56,510 bases of DNA from Myxococcales bacterium (GTDB taxonomy: Bacteria > Myxococcota_A > Polyangia > Polyangiales > JAFGIB01): assembly GCA_029880325.1 (NCBI GenBank), contig JAOUOP010000051.1, positions 1-56,510 on the forward strand, written 5' to 3'. Position numbers and translations under genes: made by a program. How positions within the stretch are numbered: position 1 is the stretch's first letter; every line of letters begins with the position of its first letter. Under the pieces are notes generated by a model. The model was not told where the DNA came from, searched no databases, and saw only the letters and a list, made by a program, of their open reading frames with translations. Positions 7,592 through 15,341 of this stretch are shown one piece after another.

Positions 7592-7834
7592 TTAGCCACG
7601 CGAACGGTTCAGGAATGCTTCGAGGCAGGTCTCCACGACCTCGCCGCGCCGCACCTGCTCTCGGGCGTGGGTGACATCCCGTTTGAGGGCCTCGAGGCGG
7701 GCGGCGTGCTCTTCGTCCGCCTGTATCTTCAGGCGGAGGGCCTCGCGGATCACCTCGCTGGCGTTGTTGTACCGGCCCGTGCTCACAAGCTGCTGTACGT
7801 ACTGCTCAAGCGTCTCGTCCAAATCTACGATCAT
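7592..7834 (-). CDS. ParD/CopG-type antitoxin, apparently orphan
   Basis: An 80-residue protein from ATG 7834. MIVDLDETLEQYVQQLVSTG, then RYNNASEVIREALRLKIQ is the ParD ribbon-helix-helix pattern, and a charged helix follows (EALKRDVTHAREQVRRGE), typical of the toxin-binding tail. ParE toxins normally follow directly downstream, but here only about 128 bp separate the stop from iteron array F and I see no ParE-like frame. It may be a leftover antitoxin, an anti-addiction gene, or a regulator. Confidence 0.75.
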   Translation of the reverse strand: MIVDLDETLEQYVQQLVSTGRYNNASEVIREALRLKIQADEEHAARLEALKRDVTHAREQVRRGEVVETCLEAFLNRSRG

Positions 7835-7916
7835 GGCCTCCACCTCGGCTGCCAGTAGAAGCCCACTGGGCTCCTTGCGCACGTCCGCACAGGGTTCGAC
7901 GGACCAGGCCGACCCG

Positions 7917-8477
7917 CTACCCCCACCAGGGATCTTCCGCCCACCCGACGTAGGCTCCGCGGTGGCCCTCATCCCAGCTCGCCAGGGCGGTGGCGTGCTC
8001 GAAGGGTAGGGCCCTGGGGCAGTCGGGGTCCTCGGCCAGCAGCTGTTGCCGGTCCTCGCCCTGCAGCGTCCAGGGCCCGGTGGAGTTCCACACGCTCAGC
8101 ACGAATGCGGCGGCCTGCTCGCTGCCGAGGTCGTCCAGACGCTCGGCGGCCGCCCGCCAAAACGCCTCTGGGTCCCAGGGGCGGACCCCGGGGAAGCCGG
8201 CGGCCTCGTGCTCGGCGCGGATCGCGTGGAAGCTCAACGCCAACCGCGTCATCGCCTCGGCCACATCGCCCCCGCCGCTGCGAAACCCCCGCACCTCCCC
8301 AGCCTTCCGGGCCCCGCGCCGCCCGCGCTCGAAGGCCTCGGCCTGCTCGGCGCGCTCGGCCTGCAGCTGCGCCTCAAACTGCGCGCGGGTCATGTTGGGC
8401 TCGCCGTCGGGTGTGAGCGCGAAGTCGCCCACCAGGCGGGTTCCCTTCATTCTGCGGCGCCGGTCATCCTCGCTCAT
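7917..8477 (-). CDS. Hypothetical protein
   Basis: A 186-residue protein started at MSEDDRRRRMKG (8477); the frame upstream is low-complexity Arg/Pro/Gly. The N-terminal third is highly charged (Glu, Arg, Gln helices such as AQFEAQLQAERAEQAEAFE). The C-terminal two-thirds is rich in Trp and acidic residues (VRPWDPEAFWRAAAERLDDL and VGWAEDPWWG at the end). No known domain was recognised. It lies on the same strand as the parD-like gene and the small gene at 8806, so all may share transcription. Codon use is strongly GC3-rich, supporting real coding. Confidence 0.55.
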   Translation of the reverse strand: MSEDDRRRRMKGTRLVGDFALTPDGEPNMTRAQFEAQLQAERAEQAEAFERGRRGARKAGEVRGFRSGGGDVAEAMTRLALSFHAIRAEHEAAGFPGVRPWDPEAFWRAAAERLDDLGSEQAAAFVLSVWNSTGPWTLQGEDRQQLLAEDPDCPRALPFEHATALASWDEGHRGAYVGWAEDPWWG

Positions 8478-8805
8478 CGGCTCGTCCTGAGCATAGGCGC
8501 CCGGCGGACGGCACCGCCAGCCGCCCGCCCGCCGGCAGCCCCCTCCTGCCGCGGTCGCGGCCCGGCGCGCCCCTCGAGGACCTGGGCGGCCGGGGAGCCC
8601 CAGGGCGCTGGGGCCGGCGCAGGGTAGGGCGCTGGGCGCCCGCACACGCCCGCAGCGTCCGGGCCATCCAGGGTCGTCGCGAATGCCCCGCCAAGGGCCC
8701 TCAGGCGCCTCGCCGCCCCTCGATCACCCCATCCCCGGCCCCCGAGGCCTCGACACCCCAGCGCGCGGCGCTCAGGGCCGCCACCGGGGCGAGGGTAGGG
8801 CGCCC
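8478..8805. other. Gene-free GC-rich stretch
   Basis: 328 bp dominated by GGCCC, CCCGGC and GCCTCG strings. No convincing reading frame, hairpin with a T run, or repeat array was found. It may hold the promoter of the minus-strand gene at 8477. Confidence 0.4.
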
Positions 8806-9042
8806 TCAGTACTCGTCGCGCAGGCTCTTGAGTTCCCGCTTCCAGTGCACGGCCGTCTCGGCGCTTGGGTAGGCGCCCAGCAGCGCTTCGAGCTCGGCCT
8901 GCACCTTCGGCGTCAGTTCGTTTTGGGTGCGGTAGCCCAGCAACATGATCGCGCGCTCGAGGCCTTCGCGTGTCTCGGGTAGCTGCGGTGGCAGCTCGAT
9001 TTCTTCCTTCACCGCTGCCGCCGCTCGGCGCTTTTTTGCCAT
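8806..9042 (-). CDS. Small basic hypothetical protein
   Basis: A 78-residue protein with a lysine/arginine-alanine N-terminus (MAKKRRAAAAVKEE) followed by predicted helices LPETREGLERAIMLLGYRTQ and KVQAELEALLGAYPS, ending in HWKRELKSLRDEY. This could be a small DNA-binding or adaptor protein. No family was recognised. It is the first gene of the minus-strand run that ends at parA. Confidence 0.5.
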   Translation of the reverse strand: MAKKRRAAAAVKEEIELPPQLPETREGLERAIMLLGYRTQNELTPKVQAELEALLGAYPSAETAVHWKRELKSLRDEY

Positions 9043-9342
9043 CGTAGATCGCTGTCTTTCGTGTCGGGTGAATTCGATCAGATCGCGTTCAAACGGCCCA
9101 ATACCGCCCCAAACCGCGGTTTTCTAGCCGTTTACCGCCCGAATTGGGCGCCTCCTCTTGCGGCTCGCGGCCCCCTTGGGGCCTCATCTCTACGACATCC
9201 GGGGAGACATCCCGGAGCCCCCCAAAAAAAACCGCGGAATCCGGTGGCCTGGATTCCGCGGCTTAGAAGGGGGGGCGGAAGCTTCAGGTCCTGGAAACCC
9301 TCTGCTTCCTCGCGTCTTGAGTGAGCAAACCACCCGCAACGC
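9043..9342. other. Leader region of the putative replication gene
   Basis: 300 bp without a gene, between a minus-strand gene and a plus-strand gene. It contains an inverted pair GCCCAAT (9096-9102) and ATTGGGC (9143-9149) and the strong hairpin at 9232-9261. It could carry divergent promoters, a replication origin or an antisense control RNA. Confidence 0.4.
9232..9261 (-). terminator. Intrinsic terminator-type hairpin
   Basis: A perfect 11-bp inverted repeat CCGCGGAATCC/GGATTCCGCGG with an eight-base loop. On the minus strand it is followed directly by eight T, the form of a rho-independent terminator. No minus-strand gene ends here, so it would end a short RNA antisense to the leader of the gene at 9343. 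Confidence 0.65.
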
Positions 9343-10491
9343 ATGGATGGGATACTAGACGAGCGCCCTGGCGATGGCCAGGGTTTCGGGCCGAGTTGCG
9401 CCTTCAGTGCGCCTTTTGAGCGCGCGTTCAAGGCGTTGCCGGGGCTGCGCCTGTATCCCGAACTCGTCGAAATCGGACGAAAAATCGCCATATTTCGGGC
9501 ACTTGGGAGAGCCGGAGCCGGCGCCAAGGCCCTGAGCGCGATCTTGACCAAGAGCGATCGCAAGTGGCTCAAGAAACGTCTCGAAAAGCTCGGCTTGATG
9601 TTCGGCGACGGATCGCCCTGGTCCATCCCCAAGTCCATCTGGAACGTCGCCACCCTCTGCATGCATCCCACCGAGGGCTGGGACGCCATCCTCGAGTTCC
9701 TTCCCATGCTGCCGCCCGACTGGCGCGCCGCCGTCCAGGCCCTGGCAGGCGTGCGCCCCGACGGCTCGATGCGCGATTTCTCCTCGCTTCGTGCCCGCAG
9801 CATGCTGACCTGCGGCATCATCCTGTGGCTGCTGTCGCGCCCCGACCCCAGCGGCGGGCCGGGGTTCAATGGCGTCTGGGGCCGCGTCATCAAGGGCCTG
9901 CCCTATGGCGCCTTCGCCGAGCTGCTGGCCACCTACGAGCAGCTCGGCGACCGCCTGGCGCGCAGGGTGCCCCACGTCAACACCGTCTGGGGCACCCACC
10001 GCGTCGGCGGCCGCTACGACCGGGGCGAGGTCGGCTACCTTGCCGCCTTCCGGCAAGCGGGCCTGATCAAGACCAAGCAGCCGCCCTGGCACGTCGTCGA
10101 GCCCGGGCGCCGCGGCAAGATGCGCACGCTCGACGACGGCACGACCGAATGCTGGGCCTTCGTCGAAATCTCGCTGCGCATCCCCGCCACCGACTGCGGC
10201 GCTTCAAACGCCCAAAGCTGGGCCGAGCTGCCGATGTCGCCGCCCCAGCAGCCGCCGCCGCCTCCGCTGCTGCGACCGCCGCCCCCAGCCCCCTCGCTCC
10301 GGCCTGAAATGCCGCCTGTGCGGCCCTCGGAGCGGGTTGCAGGCGAGACCTGGGACGACCCCAACGCCTGCACGCTCGAGGACTTCCTGCGCGAGGCCGA
10401 GCAAAACGGCGAGGCGCTGCCCGAGTGGCTTTTCGACGTCGGCAAGGGCGCGCACAAGCGCCCCGGCGCGCGGCCTCGAGGGCCCGACTAG
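9343..10491 (+). CDS. Putative plasmid replication protein (unassigned)
   Basis: A 382-residue protein. Residues about 80-260 look like a folded domain with winged-helix-like segments (AFAELLATYEQLGDRLARR, then YLAAFRQAGLIKTKQPPW). Residues about 285-330 are a proline-rich linker, and the last 50 residues are an acidic-then-basic tail ending in ARPRGPD. No catalytic motif was recognised. A replication initiator role is suggested only by place: next to the partition locus, divergent from it, with a structured leader that includes a terminator on the opposite strand. It could equally be an unknown accessory protein. No clear ribosome site precedes the ATG. Confidence 0.4.
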   Translation: MDGILDERPGDGQGFGPSCAFSAPFERAFKALPGLRLYPELVEIGRKIAIFRALGRAGAGAKALSAILTKSDRKWLKKRLEKLGLMFGDGSPWSIPKSIWNVATLCMHPTEGWDAILEFLPMLPPDWRAAVQALAGVRPDGSMRDFSSLRARSMLTCGIILWLLSRPDPSGGPGFNGVWGRVIKGLPYGAFAELLATYEQLGDRLARRVPHVNTVWGTHRVGGRYDRGEVGYLAAFRQAGLIKTKQPPWHVVEPGRRGKMRTLDDGTTECWAFVEISLRIPATDCGASNAQSWAELPMSPPQQPPPPPLLRPPPPAPSLRPEMPPVRPSERVAGETWDDPNACTLEDFLREAEQNGEALPEWLFDVGKGAHKRPGARPRGPD

Positions 10492-10990
10492 GACGCTCCG
10501 CATCGCGCCCTCGGCACGGGGCCCTGCTGTAAAGGGGTCACCGTTGCAGGGGTGCGTCCTGAGCGGCCCCCAGGGGCCTTTCGGAAGGGATTTGGGCCCT
10601 CGGTAGGGGCCTCGGGGCGGCGATCGCGGCTGGCTCGCGGGCGTTTGGCGCCCCTGAGCCCCCGAACGCCCCAGGCTGCTTCCGTTAATAGTCCACAGCG
10701 GCTGTGTGCTCCCCCTTCCCCTCCTTCGGAGGGGGGAGGGAAAGGAAGGAGGAGGGCTGAAGCCTCTTCCCTAGTCCGAGACCCCCTCCAACACCAATTT
10801 CTGCCAGGCTCCCAGAACCTCCAAAACCTTTTCCCCTCTCGGCGGCTTCGCCGCTCCCATCTCGACACCAGGGGTGGGGGGCCGACTTCCTCTTCCTTTC
10901 ATGGCGGGGTGCTCCTCGCCATGCCTCACCGAGTCCTCCTCTTTCCCTACCTGGCTGAACCTCTCGATCCTCGAAACCTCCTGCCCCGGT

Positions 10991-11018
10991 CCGGCTTGAA
11001 AAGCCGGAGGCCTTTTTC
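10991..11018 (+). terminator. Intrinsic terminator candidate
   Basis: Stem CCGGCTT/AAGCCGG with a three-base loop, then AGGCC and five T. It lies 500 bp after the putative rep gene, so it may end a long transcript or a small RNA. Confidence 0.55.
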
Positions 11019-11074
11019 ACTCTCGGAACCTCAGACATCACCTGCCCCAAGCTCCCGACTTCCTGCTCGATGGG

Positions 11075-11097
11075 GCCCGTTTGCGGAGCAAACGGGC
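11075..11097. repeat. 10-bp perfect inverted repeat
   Basis: GCCCGTTTGC and GCAAACGGGC separated by GGA. There is no T run on either side, so it is more likely a protein site or a structural element than a terminator. Confidence 0.6.
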
Positions 11098-11162
11098 GGC
11101 GCCGACCGAAGACGAGGATGTTGGACAGGGGGCCCCCGACCCCGGTCGGCTGGGCCGACCCG

Positions 11163-11192
11163 GCGCTTCGGGCATCGCGATGCCCGAAGCGC
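11163..11192. repeat. 30-bp perfect palindrome
   Basis: GCGCTTCGGGCATCG is followed at once by its exact reverse complement, with no loop. It lies 65 bp after the stop codon of the TraK-like gene. It may be a protein-binding site or a bidirectional terminator stem. Confidence 0.65.
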
Positions 11193-11256
11193 GGCCCCAG
11201 TCTACGTCGAACCGGTCGCAGAGGCTTCTGCCGGCGGAAAACGCCGGCTCACCGCG

Positions 11257-11877
11257 CTAGTCCTCGCCGTAGATTTTCTTCAAGTCGGGCACCGGGTTGT
11301 GGATGAAACGACGCAGGCCTGGGAGCTGGCTCCTCGGATTCGCATCCGGATCGCCCTCGGGCAGCCACCGGGCGAACGTTCCAAGGTCGGCGCCCGCTTC
11401 GATGTACAGCTGCTTCTTGTCCTCATCCCACTGCGCGCCGAACTCTTGGGCGACGCCGCGTTCCACCAAGGGAACCTCGAGGTATCGACGCTGAGATGCC
11501 AAGCGGGACGGCTTCGGCGCGGGGGGCTTCTCCCCCGCCTCGGTGGCCTGTTCCCGCTCCGGGCTCTTCGGTTGAGGGAGGGCGCTCGCTTGCGGCGCCG
11601 GCGGGGCCGGCGACGGTGACGTCGGCGTTGCTTCCGCTCCCGGCGACCGCACCAGCTCGCGCGTCCAGCGCGCAAAGCTTGCGTACCCGATGTCGATTTC
11701 TCCCGACTCGCTCAGCGTCTGCCACACCGCGCGCATCGTGAAGCCCGCCTTCAGCGCTTGGCTGATTTCCGCTCGAAGACGCAGCACCTCGGCCCGTCCT
11801 CGGTGCGGTCGATGGCCCTCCGCACGCTGTTCAGCCAGGAATTTGGCGACCCGGTCCGAAAAATCCGCTGCCATCAA
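11257..11877 (-). CDS. TraK-like oriT-binding protein fused to a DUF5710 domain
   Basis: A 206-residue protein in two parts. Residues 1-75 (FSDRVAKFLAEQRAEGH, then AEISQALKAGFTMRAVWQTL, then IDIGYASFARWTREL) follow the pattern of IncP TraK-type relaxosome proteins, which bind and bend oriT DNA. A proline/alanine linker follows. Residues about 128-180 (RRYLEVPLVERGVAQEFGAQ, then W-x-E-D-K-K-QLYIEAGAD, FARWLPEGDP) match DUF5710, a small domain common in mobilization and primase proteins. It is divergent from the TraJ-like gene across 373 AT-rich bases, the same arrangement as traK-oriT-traJ on IncP plasmids. The function is inferred from motif and arrangement. Confidence 0.7.
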   Translation of the reverse strand: MMAADFSDRVAKFLAEQRAEGHRPHRGRAEVLRLRAEISQALKAGFTMRAVWQTLSESGEIDIGYASFARWTRELVRSPGAEATPTSPSPAPPAPQASALPQPKSPEREQATEAGEKPPAPKPSRLASQRRYLEVPLVERGVAQEFGAQWDEDKKQLYIEAGADLGTFARWLPEGDPDANPRSQLPGLRRFIHNPVPDLKKIYGED

Positions 11878-12250
11878 GAACCCCTTACACCGGCGAGCGA
11901 TTTCCGATGCACCCGTTGGTCTGTTTCCGCTCTTTTTCGAGTCTTTCTGCTTATACGAATATCCATAACGTATACAAATCGAGAATCTCCTGGAAGTACA
12001 AAGAACCTCGCAGATTTTCCGAGAGGAAAGCGCTTTTTACCCTTCTGGAGTCTAAAAAATCCATTTGTAACGCCCCTTGTGAAGGAAATGGCTCTACATA
12101 TAAGTTCGTGTTTACCGAATACGAATTGCAAGATGTGGAAAGTTGGCTAACCCTTCGGGCGCGCACTTTCCCTCTTGCCTCATTCGCCTGCGGCTCAACG
12201 GGCCCTGATTCGCCGCCTTCGGCCGCTCAACGAGGACTTCGGACCCCACC
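11878..12250. other. Candidate origin of transfer (oriT)
   Basis: AT-rich intergenic DNA between divergent traK-like and traJ-like genes. At 12128-12179 lies an imperfect inverted repeat GCAAGA-GGAAAGT on both sides of CCCTTCGGG. On the minus strand the right arm reads GGAAAGTGCGCGCCC, close to the RSF1010-type nic region AAGTGCGCCCT. This is the likely nick area; the exact site is not proven. Confidence 0.5.
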
Positions 12251-12715
12251 ATGCCCCCCGCCGCCGACCCCTTGCCGCCGCCGTCTTCGTCCCCTTCGCC
12301 GTCATCTACCGTCCCGGCTCCGCCCTCAGCTCCGCCCCCAACCACCCCCCGCGAACCCCGCCGCTCGCTGCACCTGCGCGTCCCGGTCACGGCGGCCGAA
12401 GCCGAGGCGATCAAAGCCCAGGCCGACGCCACCGGCCTGTCGAAGGCCGCCTACCTGCGCCGGGTCGGCCTGGGCTACCAGCCGCCCTCAGCGCTCGACC
12501 ACGAGCGGGTCGATCAAATGCTGCGCGTCAACGCCGACCTCGGCCGCATCGGCGGGCTGCTCAAGCTCTGGCTCACCGATGATGCCAAGCTGCAGCGCTT
12601 CGACGCCGCCCAGCTCGAGGTCGCCATCGGGGCGGTGCTCGGTCGCATCGACGAGGCCCAGCAGGAGATTCGGGGCGCGGTGCGCCAGGTGCTGCGGCGC
12701 AGGCATTCGGCCTAG
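12251..12715 (+). CDS. TraJ/MobC-like relaxosome accessory protein
   Basis: A 154-residue protein. The first 38 residues are proline/serine-rich. A ribbon-helix-helix follows at about 39-72: SLHLRVPVTAAEAEAIKAQA, DATGLSKAAYLRRVGLG. The C-terminal part contains RVNADLGRIGGLLKLWL, the segment conserved in IncP TraJ and MobC-type proteins. These recognise the oriT arm and recruit the relaxase. It lies 40 bp upstream of the relaxase gene and is read in the same direction, so the two form the core relaxosome operon. Confidence 0.8.
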   Translation: MPPAADPLPPPSSSPSPSSTVPAPPSAPPPTTPREPRRSLHLRVPVTAAEAEAIKAQADATGLSKAAYLRRVGLGYQPPSALDHERVDQMLRVNADLGRIGGLLKLWLTDDAKLQRFDAAQLEVAIGAVLGRIDEAQQEIRGAVRQVLRRRHSA

Positions 12716-12755
12716 CGCCTGAGTCGAGGGTCTCAGTCGGGGGAAGCCATCCGCG

Positions 12756-15008
12756 ATGATCGCCAAGGAGATAGCGGGCCGCAAAGGCACCTCGAGCTTC
12801 GCCGGCCTGGTCGCGTACCTGACCGACGCCCAGGGCAAGGCCGAGCGGGTAGGGCGGGTGCAGGTCCACGGCTGCCACAGCGACCAGCTCGAGGATGCGT
12901 TGCTCGAGGTGCACAACGTCCAGGTCCGTAACCACCGCGTCCGCGACAGCAGCTACCACCTGGTCCTGTCGTGGCCTGCCGGCGAGGACCTGGGCGAGGG
13001 GCTGCTCGAAGAGATCGAACGCCGAACCGTTGAGGCGCTGGGCTTCGATGAGCACCAGCGCGTCAGCGTGATCCATCGCGACACCGACAACCTGCACCTG
13101 CACCTGGCCATCAACCGCATCCACCCCACGCGGGGCACCGCGCACTCGCCGAGCTTTTCCAAGCTCGTGCTCGACCGGCTGTGCGCGACGATGGAGGACA
13201 AGTACGGCCTGGTGCAGACCCACCACCAGGCCCGCGCGGAGGACCGCGCGCTGCAGGCCTCGGAGTCGTTGTCGGCGGCGCTCAGCGACGACTTCAGGCT
13301 TGGCCTCGGCCAGGCCGACAGCTGGCAGGCTTTGCACGCGCATTGTCGGCGGCACGGTCTGGAGCTGCGGCCTCGAGGCCGGGGGCTGGTGTTTGCCAGT
13401 GCCGATGGCGCGGTGGTGCGGGCGAGTTCGCTCGGGCGGGAGATGAGCCGGGGGCCGCTCGAGGGGCGTCTTGGGGTGTTCGAGGCGGCGGCGGGGGCGC
13501 AGCGTGGAGGGGCACCGGGAGGGGAGGGAAGGGCGGCGGCGCTGCCGAGGCCGCCGCAGATGGAGCCGGCCGCCGGCGTCGAGAGCCTTATCGGGTGGGT
13601 GCAGCGCAACTCGCTCGAGGCGTTGCGGGCGGCGGAGAGCTGGACCGCGTTTCATGCGGCCTGCCGGGCGCATGGCTTGGAGGCGAAGCTGCGCGGCAAT
13701 GGTCTGGTGCTCGGCGACGGACGAGGGGTTTTCGTTAAAGCGAGTTCGGTGAGCCGCGAACTCAGCAAGCACGCGCTCGAGCGGCGTCTGGGCGCCTTTG
13801 TGTCGGGTGTGGTTGGTGTGGCTGACGGCGGCCAGGTCGAGCAGGCCGCCCAGGCCGAGGCCACCGCTTCCGCCGGGCGCTACGAGAAGAGGCCGCTGCT
13901 GGCCCGTCAGGACGAGGGCCTCTACCGGCTCTACCTCGCCGACCAGGCTGTCAGGACGGCGCGACGCCATCAGACGTTGCGGCGCGCCCGGGTCGAGCGA
14001 GCCCGCGGCTTCGCGCAGCTCCAGGCGGCGTCGAGACGCCGGTGGACCGCCGTGTCGGTTCTCGCCAAGGGCCCGGTGGCTCGCAAAATTTGGTCAGCCC
14101 ATGCGCGTCTGGCCGATCGCCGAACTCGGCAGCGCGTGCTCGATCACCATCGGCGCGCCGTGCAGCAGGCGCACGCTCAGCACGGCCGGCAGGGGTGGCT
14201 GCCGTGGCTGCAGGGGAGGGCGGTCGCCGGCGACGGCCGCGCCGTGGAGTTGCTTCGGCGCCGGGCCGCTGCGCAGTCGCCCGGGGCGGATGTGCCGGGA
14301 GTCCTCGTGCCGGTGGACGGTTGGCAGGGGCCGTCGCCCGAGGCCTTCACTCGGGCGGGTACTGCGGTCTTTGCCTTTGCCGGCGGCAGCGTGCGCGACG
14401 ATGGCCAGCGCCTGAGCCTGAGCCCCGGCACCGGTCACACCACCGCAGCGCTCGCGCAGCTACTGCAGCGGGCTGCCGAGCGCTACGCGGGGCGGCCCCT
14501 CGGCGTCGAGGGCGATGACCAATTTCAGAAACAGCTCGTCCGGGTCGCCGCGGCCCTGGGCGCTCCCATCACTTTCGCCAATCCAGCGCTCGAACAGCAA
14601 CGACGGGCGCTGAGCCAGGAGGTTGCACGTGTCAGAACAGGACAACCCACCACCGGCCGCCGTGGCGGCGCCGAGCATGGAGGAACTCGAGCAGACGCTC
14701 GCGCTGCTCGAACAGCACGAGGCTCAGCAGCAAGTCGCGGAGGAGGCGGCGCCGAGCTTCACGCCACCGCACGAGAGTCCCACGCTCGCCGCTTTGGACC
14801 CCAAGCGCCAGCCGGACCCGCGGCCCGCCTGCGCCGAGTGTCCGAACTCACTCTGGTTTTCCACCGACCACAAGCTCCAGGCCTTCTGCCGCCTGATGCA
14901 CTCCCTCACGTGGGACAGCGAAGACCCCAAGCCGATTCGAAGTTGCGACGGGATGATGAGCGGGCCGTGACGCCCACTCGGCCGAAGGGGCGGGGGAGGG
15001 GACGATAG
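12756..15008 (+). CDS. MOBP-type relaxase (TraI/VirD2-like)
   Basis: A 750-residue frame. The relaxase domain is residues 1-160: an N-terminal MIAKEIAGRKGTSSFAGLVAYL, a motif II-like FSKLVLDRL, and motif III HRDTDNLHLHLAINRIHP with the three metal-binding histidines. The catalytic tyrosine is probably the Tyr of LVAYLTD near residue 21. Two copies of a W-x-x-H-x-x-C-x-x-HGLE module follow (about 185-245 and 285-350), as in TraI proteins. From about residue 620 the frame changes to Arg/Gly/Ala-rich sequence where another gene overlaps it, so the true C-terminus is doubtful. It nicks oriT and pilots the strand during mobilization. No coupling protein is present. Confidence 0.85.
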   Translation: MIAKEIAGRKGTSSFAGLVAYLTDAQGKAERVGRVQVHGCHSDQLEDALLEVHNVQVRNHRVRDSSYHLVLSWPAGEDLGEGLLEEIERRTVEALGFDEHQRVSVIHRDTDNLHLHLAINRIHPTRGTAHSPSFSKLVLDRLCATMEDKYGLVQTHHQARAEDRALQASESLSAALSDDFRLGLGQADSWQALHAHCRRHGLELRPRGRGLVFASADGAVVRASSLGREMSRGPLEGRLGVFEAAAGAQRGGAPGGEGRAAALPRPPQMEPAAGVESLIGWVQRNSLEALRAAESWTAFHAACRAHGLEAKLRGNGLVLGDGRGVFVKASSVSRELSKHALERRLGAFVSGVVGVADGGQVEQAAQAEATASAGRYEKRPLLARQDEGLYRLYLADQAVRTARRHQTLRRARVERARGFAQLQAASRRRWTAVSVLAKGPVARKIWSAHARLADRRTRQRVLDHHRRAVQQAHAQHGRQGWLPWLQGRAVAGDGRAVELLRRRAAAQSPGADVPGVLVPVDGWQGPSPEAFTRAGTAVFAFAGGSVRDDGQRLSLSPGTGHTTAALAQLLQRAAERYAGRPLGVEGDDQFQKQLVRVAAALGAPITFANPALEQQRRALSQEVARVRTGQPTTGRRGGAEHGGTRADARAARTARGSAASRGGGGAELHATARESHARRFGPQAPAGPAARLRRVSELTLVFHRPQAPGLLPPDALPHVGQRRPQADSKLRRDDERAVTPTRPKGRGRGR
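14629..14970 (+). CDS. Small cysteine-containing protein overlapping the relaxase gene
   Basis: A 113-residue protein started at GTG 14629, six bases after AGGAGG (14617-14622). The N-terminal half is Glu/Ala-rich and helical (MEELEQTLALLEQHEAQQQV). The C-terminal half reads CAECPNSLWFSTDHKLQAFC, then RLMHSLTW and IRSCDG, with a C-x-x-C pair, an aromatic W, and two more cysteines, so it may bind zinc. Short proteins with this ending follow MOBP relaxase genes in my recollection. Codon third positions are GC-rich in this frame, unlike the relaxase frame here, so this is the real gene in the overlap. Confidence 0.65.
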   Translation: MSEQDNPPPAAVAAPSMEELEQTLALLEQHEAQQQVAEEAAPSFTPPHESPTLAALDPKRQPDPRPACAECPNSLWFSTDHKLQAFCRLMHSLTWDSEDPKPIRSCDGMMSGP

Positions 15009-15341
15009 TCCCAGTGCTCACCCGAGCAGCATGCGAACGAATAGACGCAGCCAAAACGAGCTACGGGCTGCCATTCGTCAGCAACCAGGGATGCTCGCCG
15101 TAAGGCTACGATGAACGCCGCCGATCGGGGTCTTAGGGATTCAATCGCGTTCGCGAGTACTTTAGGGCTCTTCGGGGAGAGCATGATTCTCGAGTTTTAT
15201 GCAAATCCTCTGCAGCACAACGCCGCACGTGAATGGATACGATTCCATTGGCATCCGCAAATCTGTAGTGCAAACTACTAGTGCGGCGTTGCACGCATAT
15301 ACGCTGATGTGTGATCTGACGTGCGACTTGGGAGGGATGCG
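15009..15341. other. Structured intergenic region before the ParB-like gene
   Basis: 333 bp without a gene. It contains an 11-bp inverted repeat CAACGCCGCAC (15218-15228) with its complement at 15281-15291. Inside it is a second stem AATGG-N8-CCATT, and next to the right arm TAGT-N5-ACTA. It may be an operator or binding site for the ParB-like protein encoded just downstream. Confidence 0.45.

Larger units (their letters stand above)
10492..11256. other. Long non-coding region with several hairpins
   Basis: 765 bp between the putative rep gene and the TraK-like gene. Its plus-strand frame is only the shadow of the minus-strand gene. It holds a pyrimidine-rich block ending in CCTCCTTCGGAGG (about 10729-10741), the terminator at 10991, an inverted repeat at 11075 and a 30-bp palindrome at 11163. 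This density of hairpins suggests terminators, an origin, or structured RNA. Confidence 0.5.

Noticed and set aside
10552..11619. 355-codon plus-strand frame across the non-coding region
   Set aside because: Composition is Arg/Pro/Ser-rich and its right part is antisense to the TraK-like gene. The hairpins inside argue against coding.
12573..13970. 465-codon minus-strand frame
   Set aside because: Antisense to the TraJ-like and relaxase genes, whose motifs are clear.
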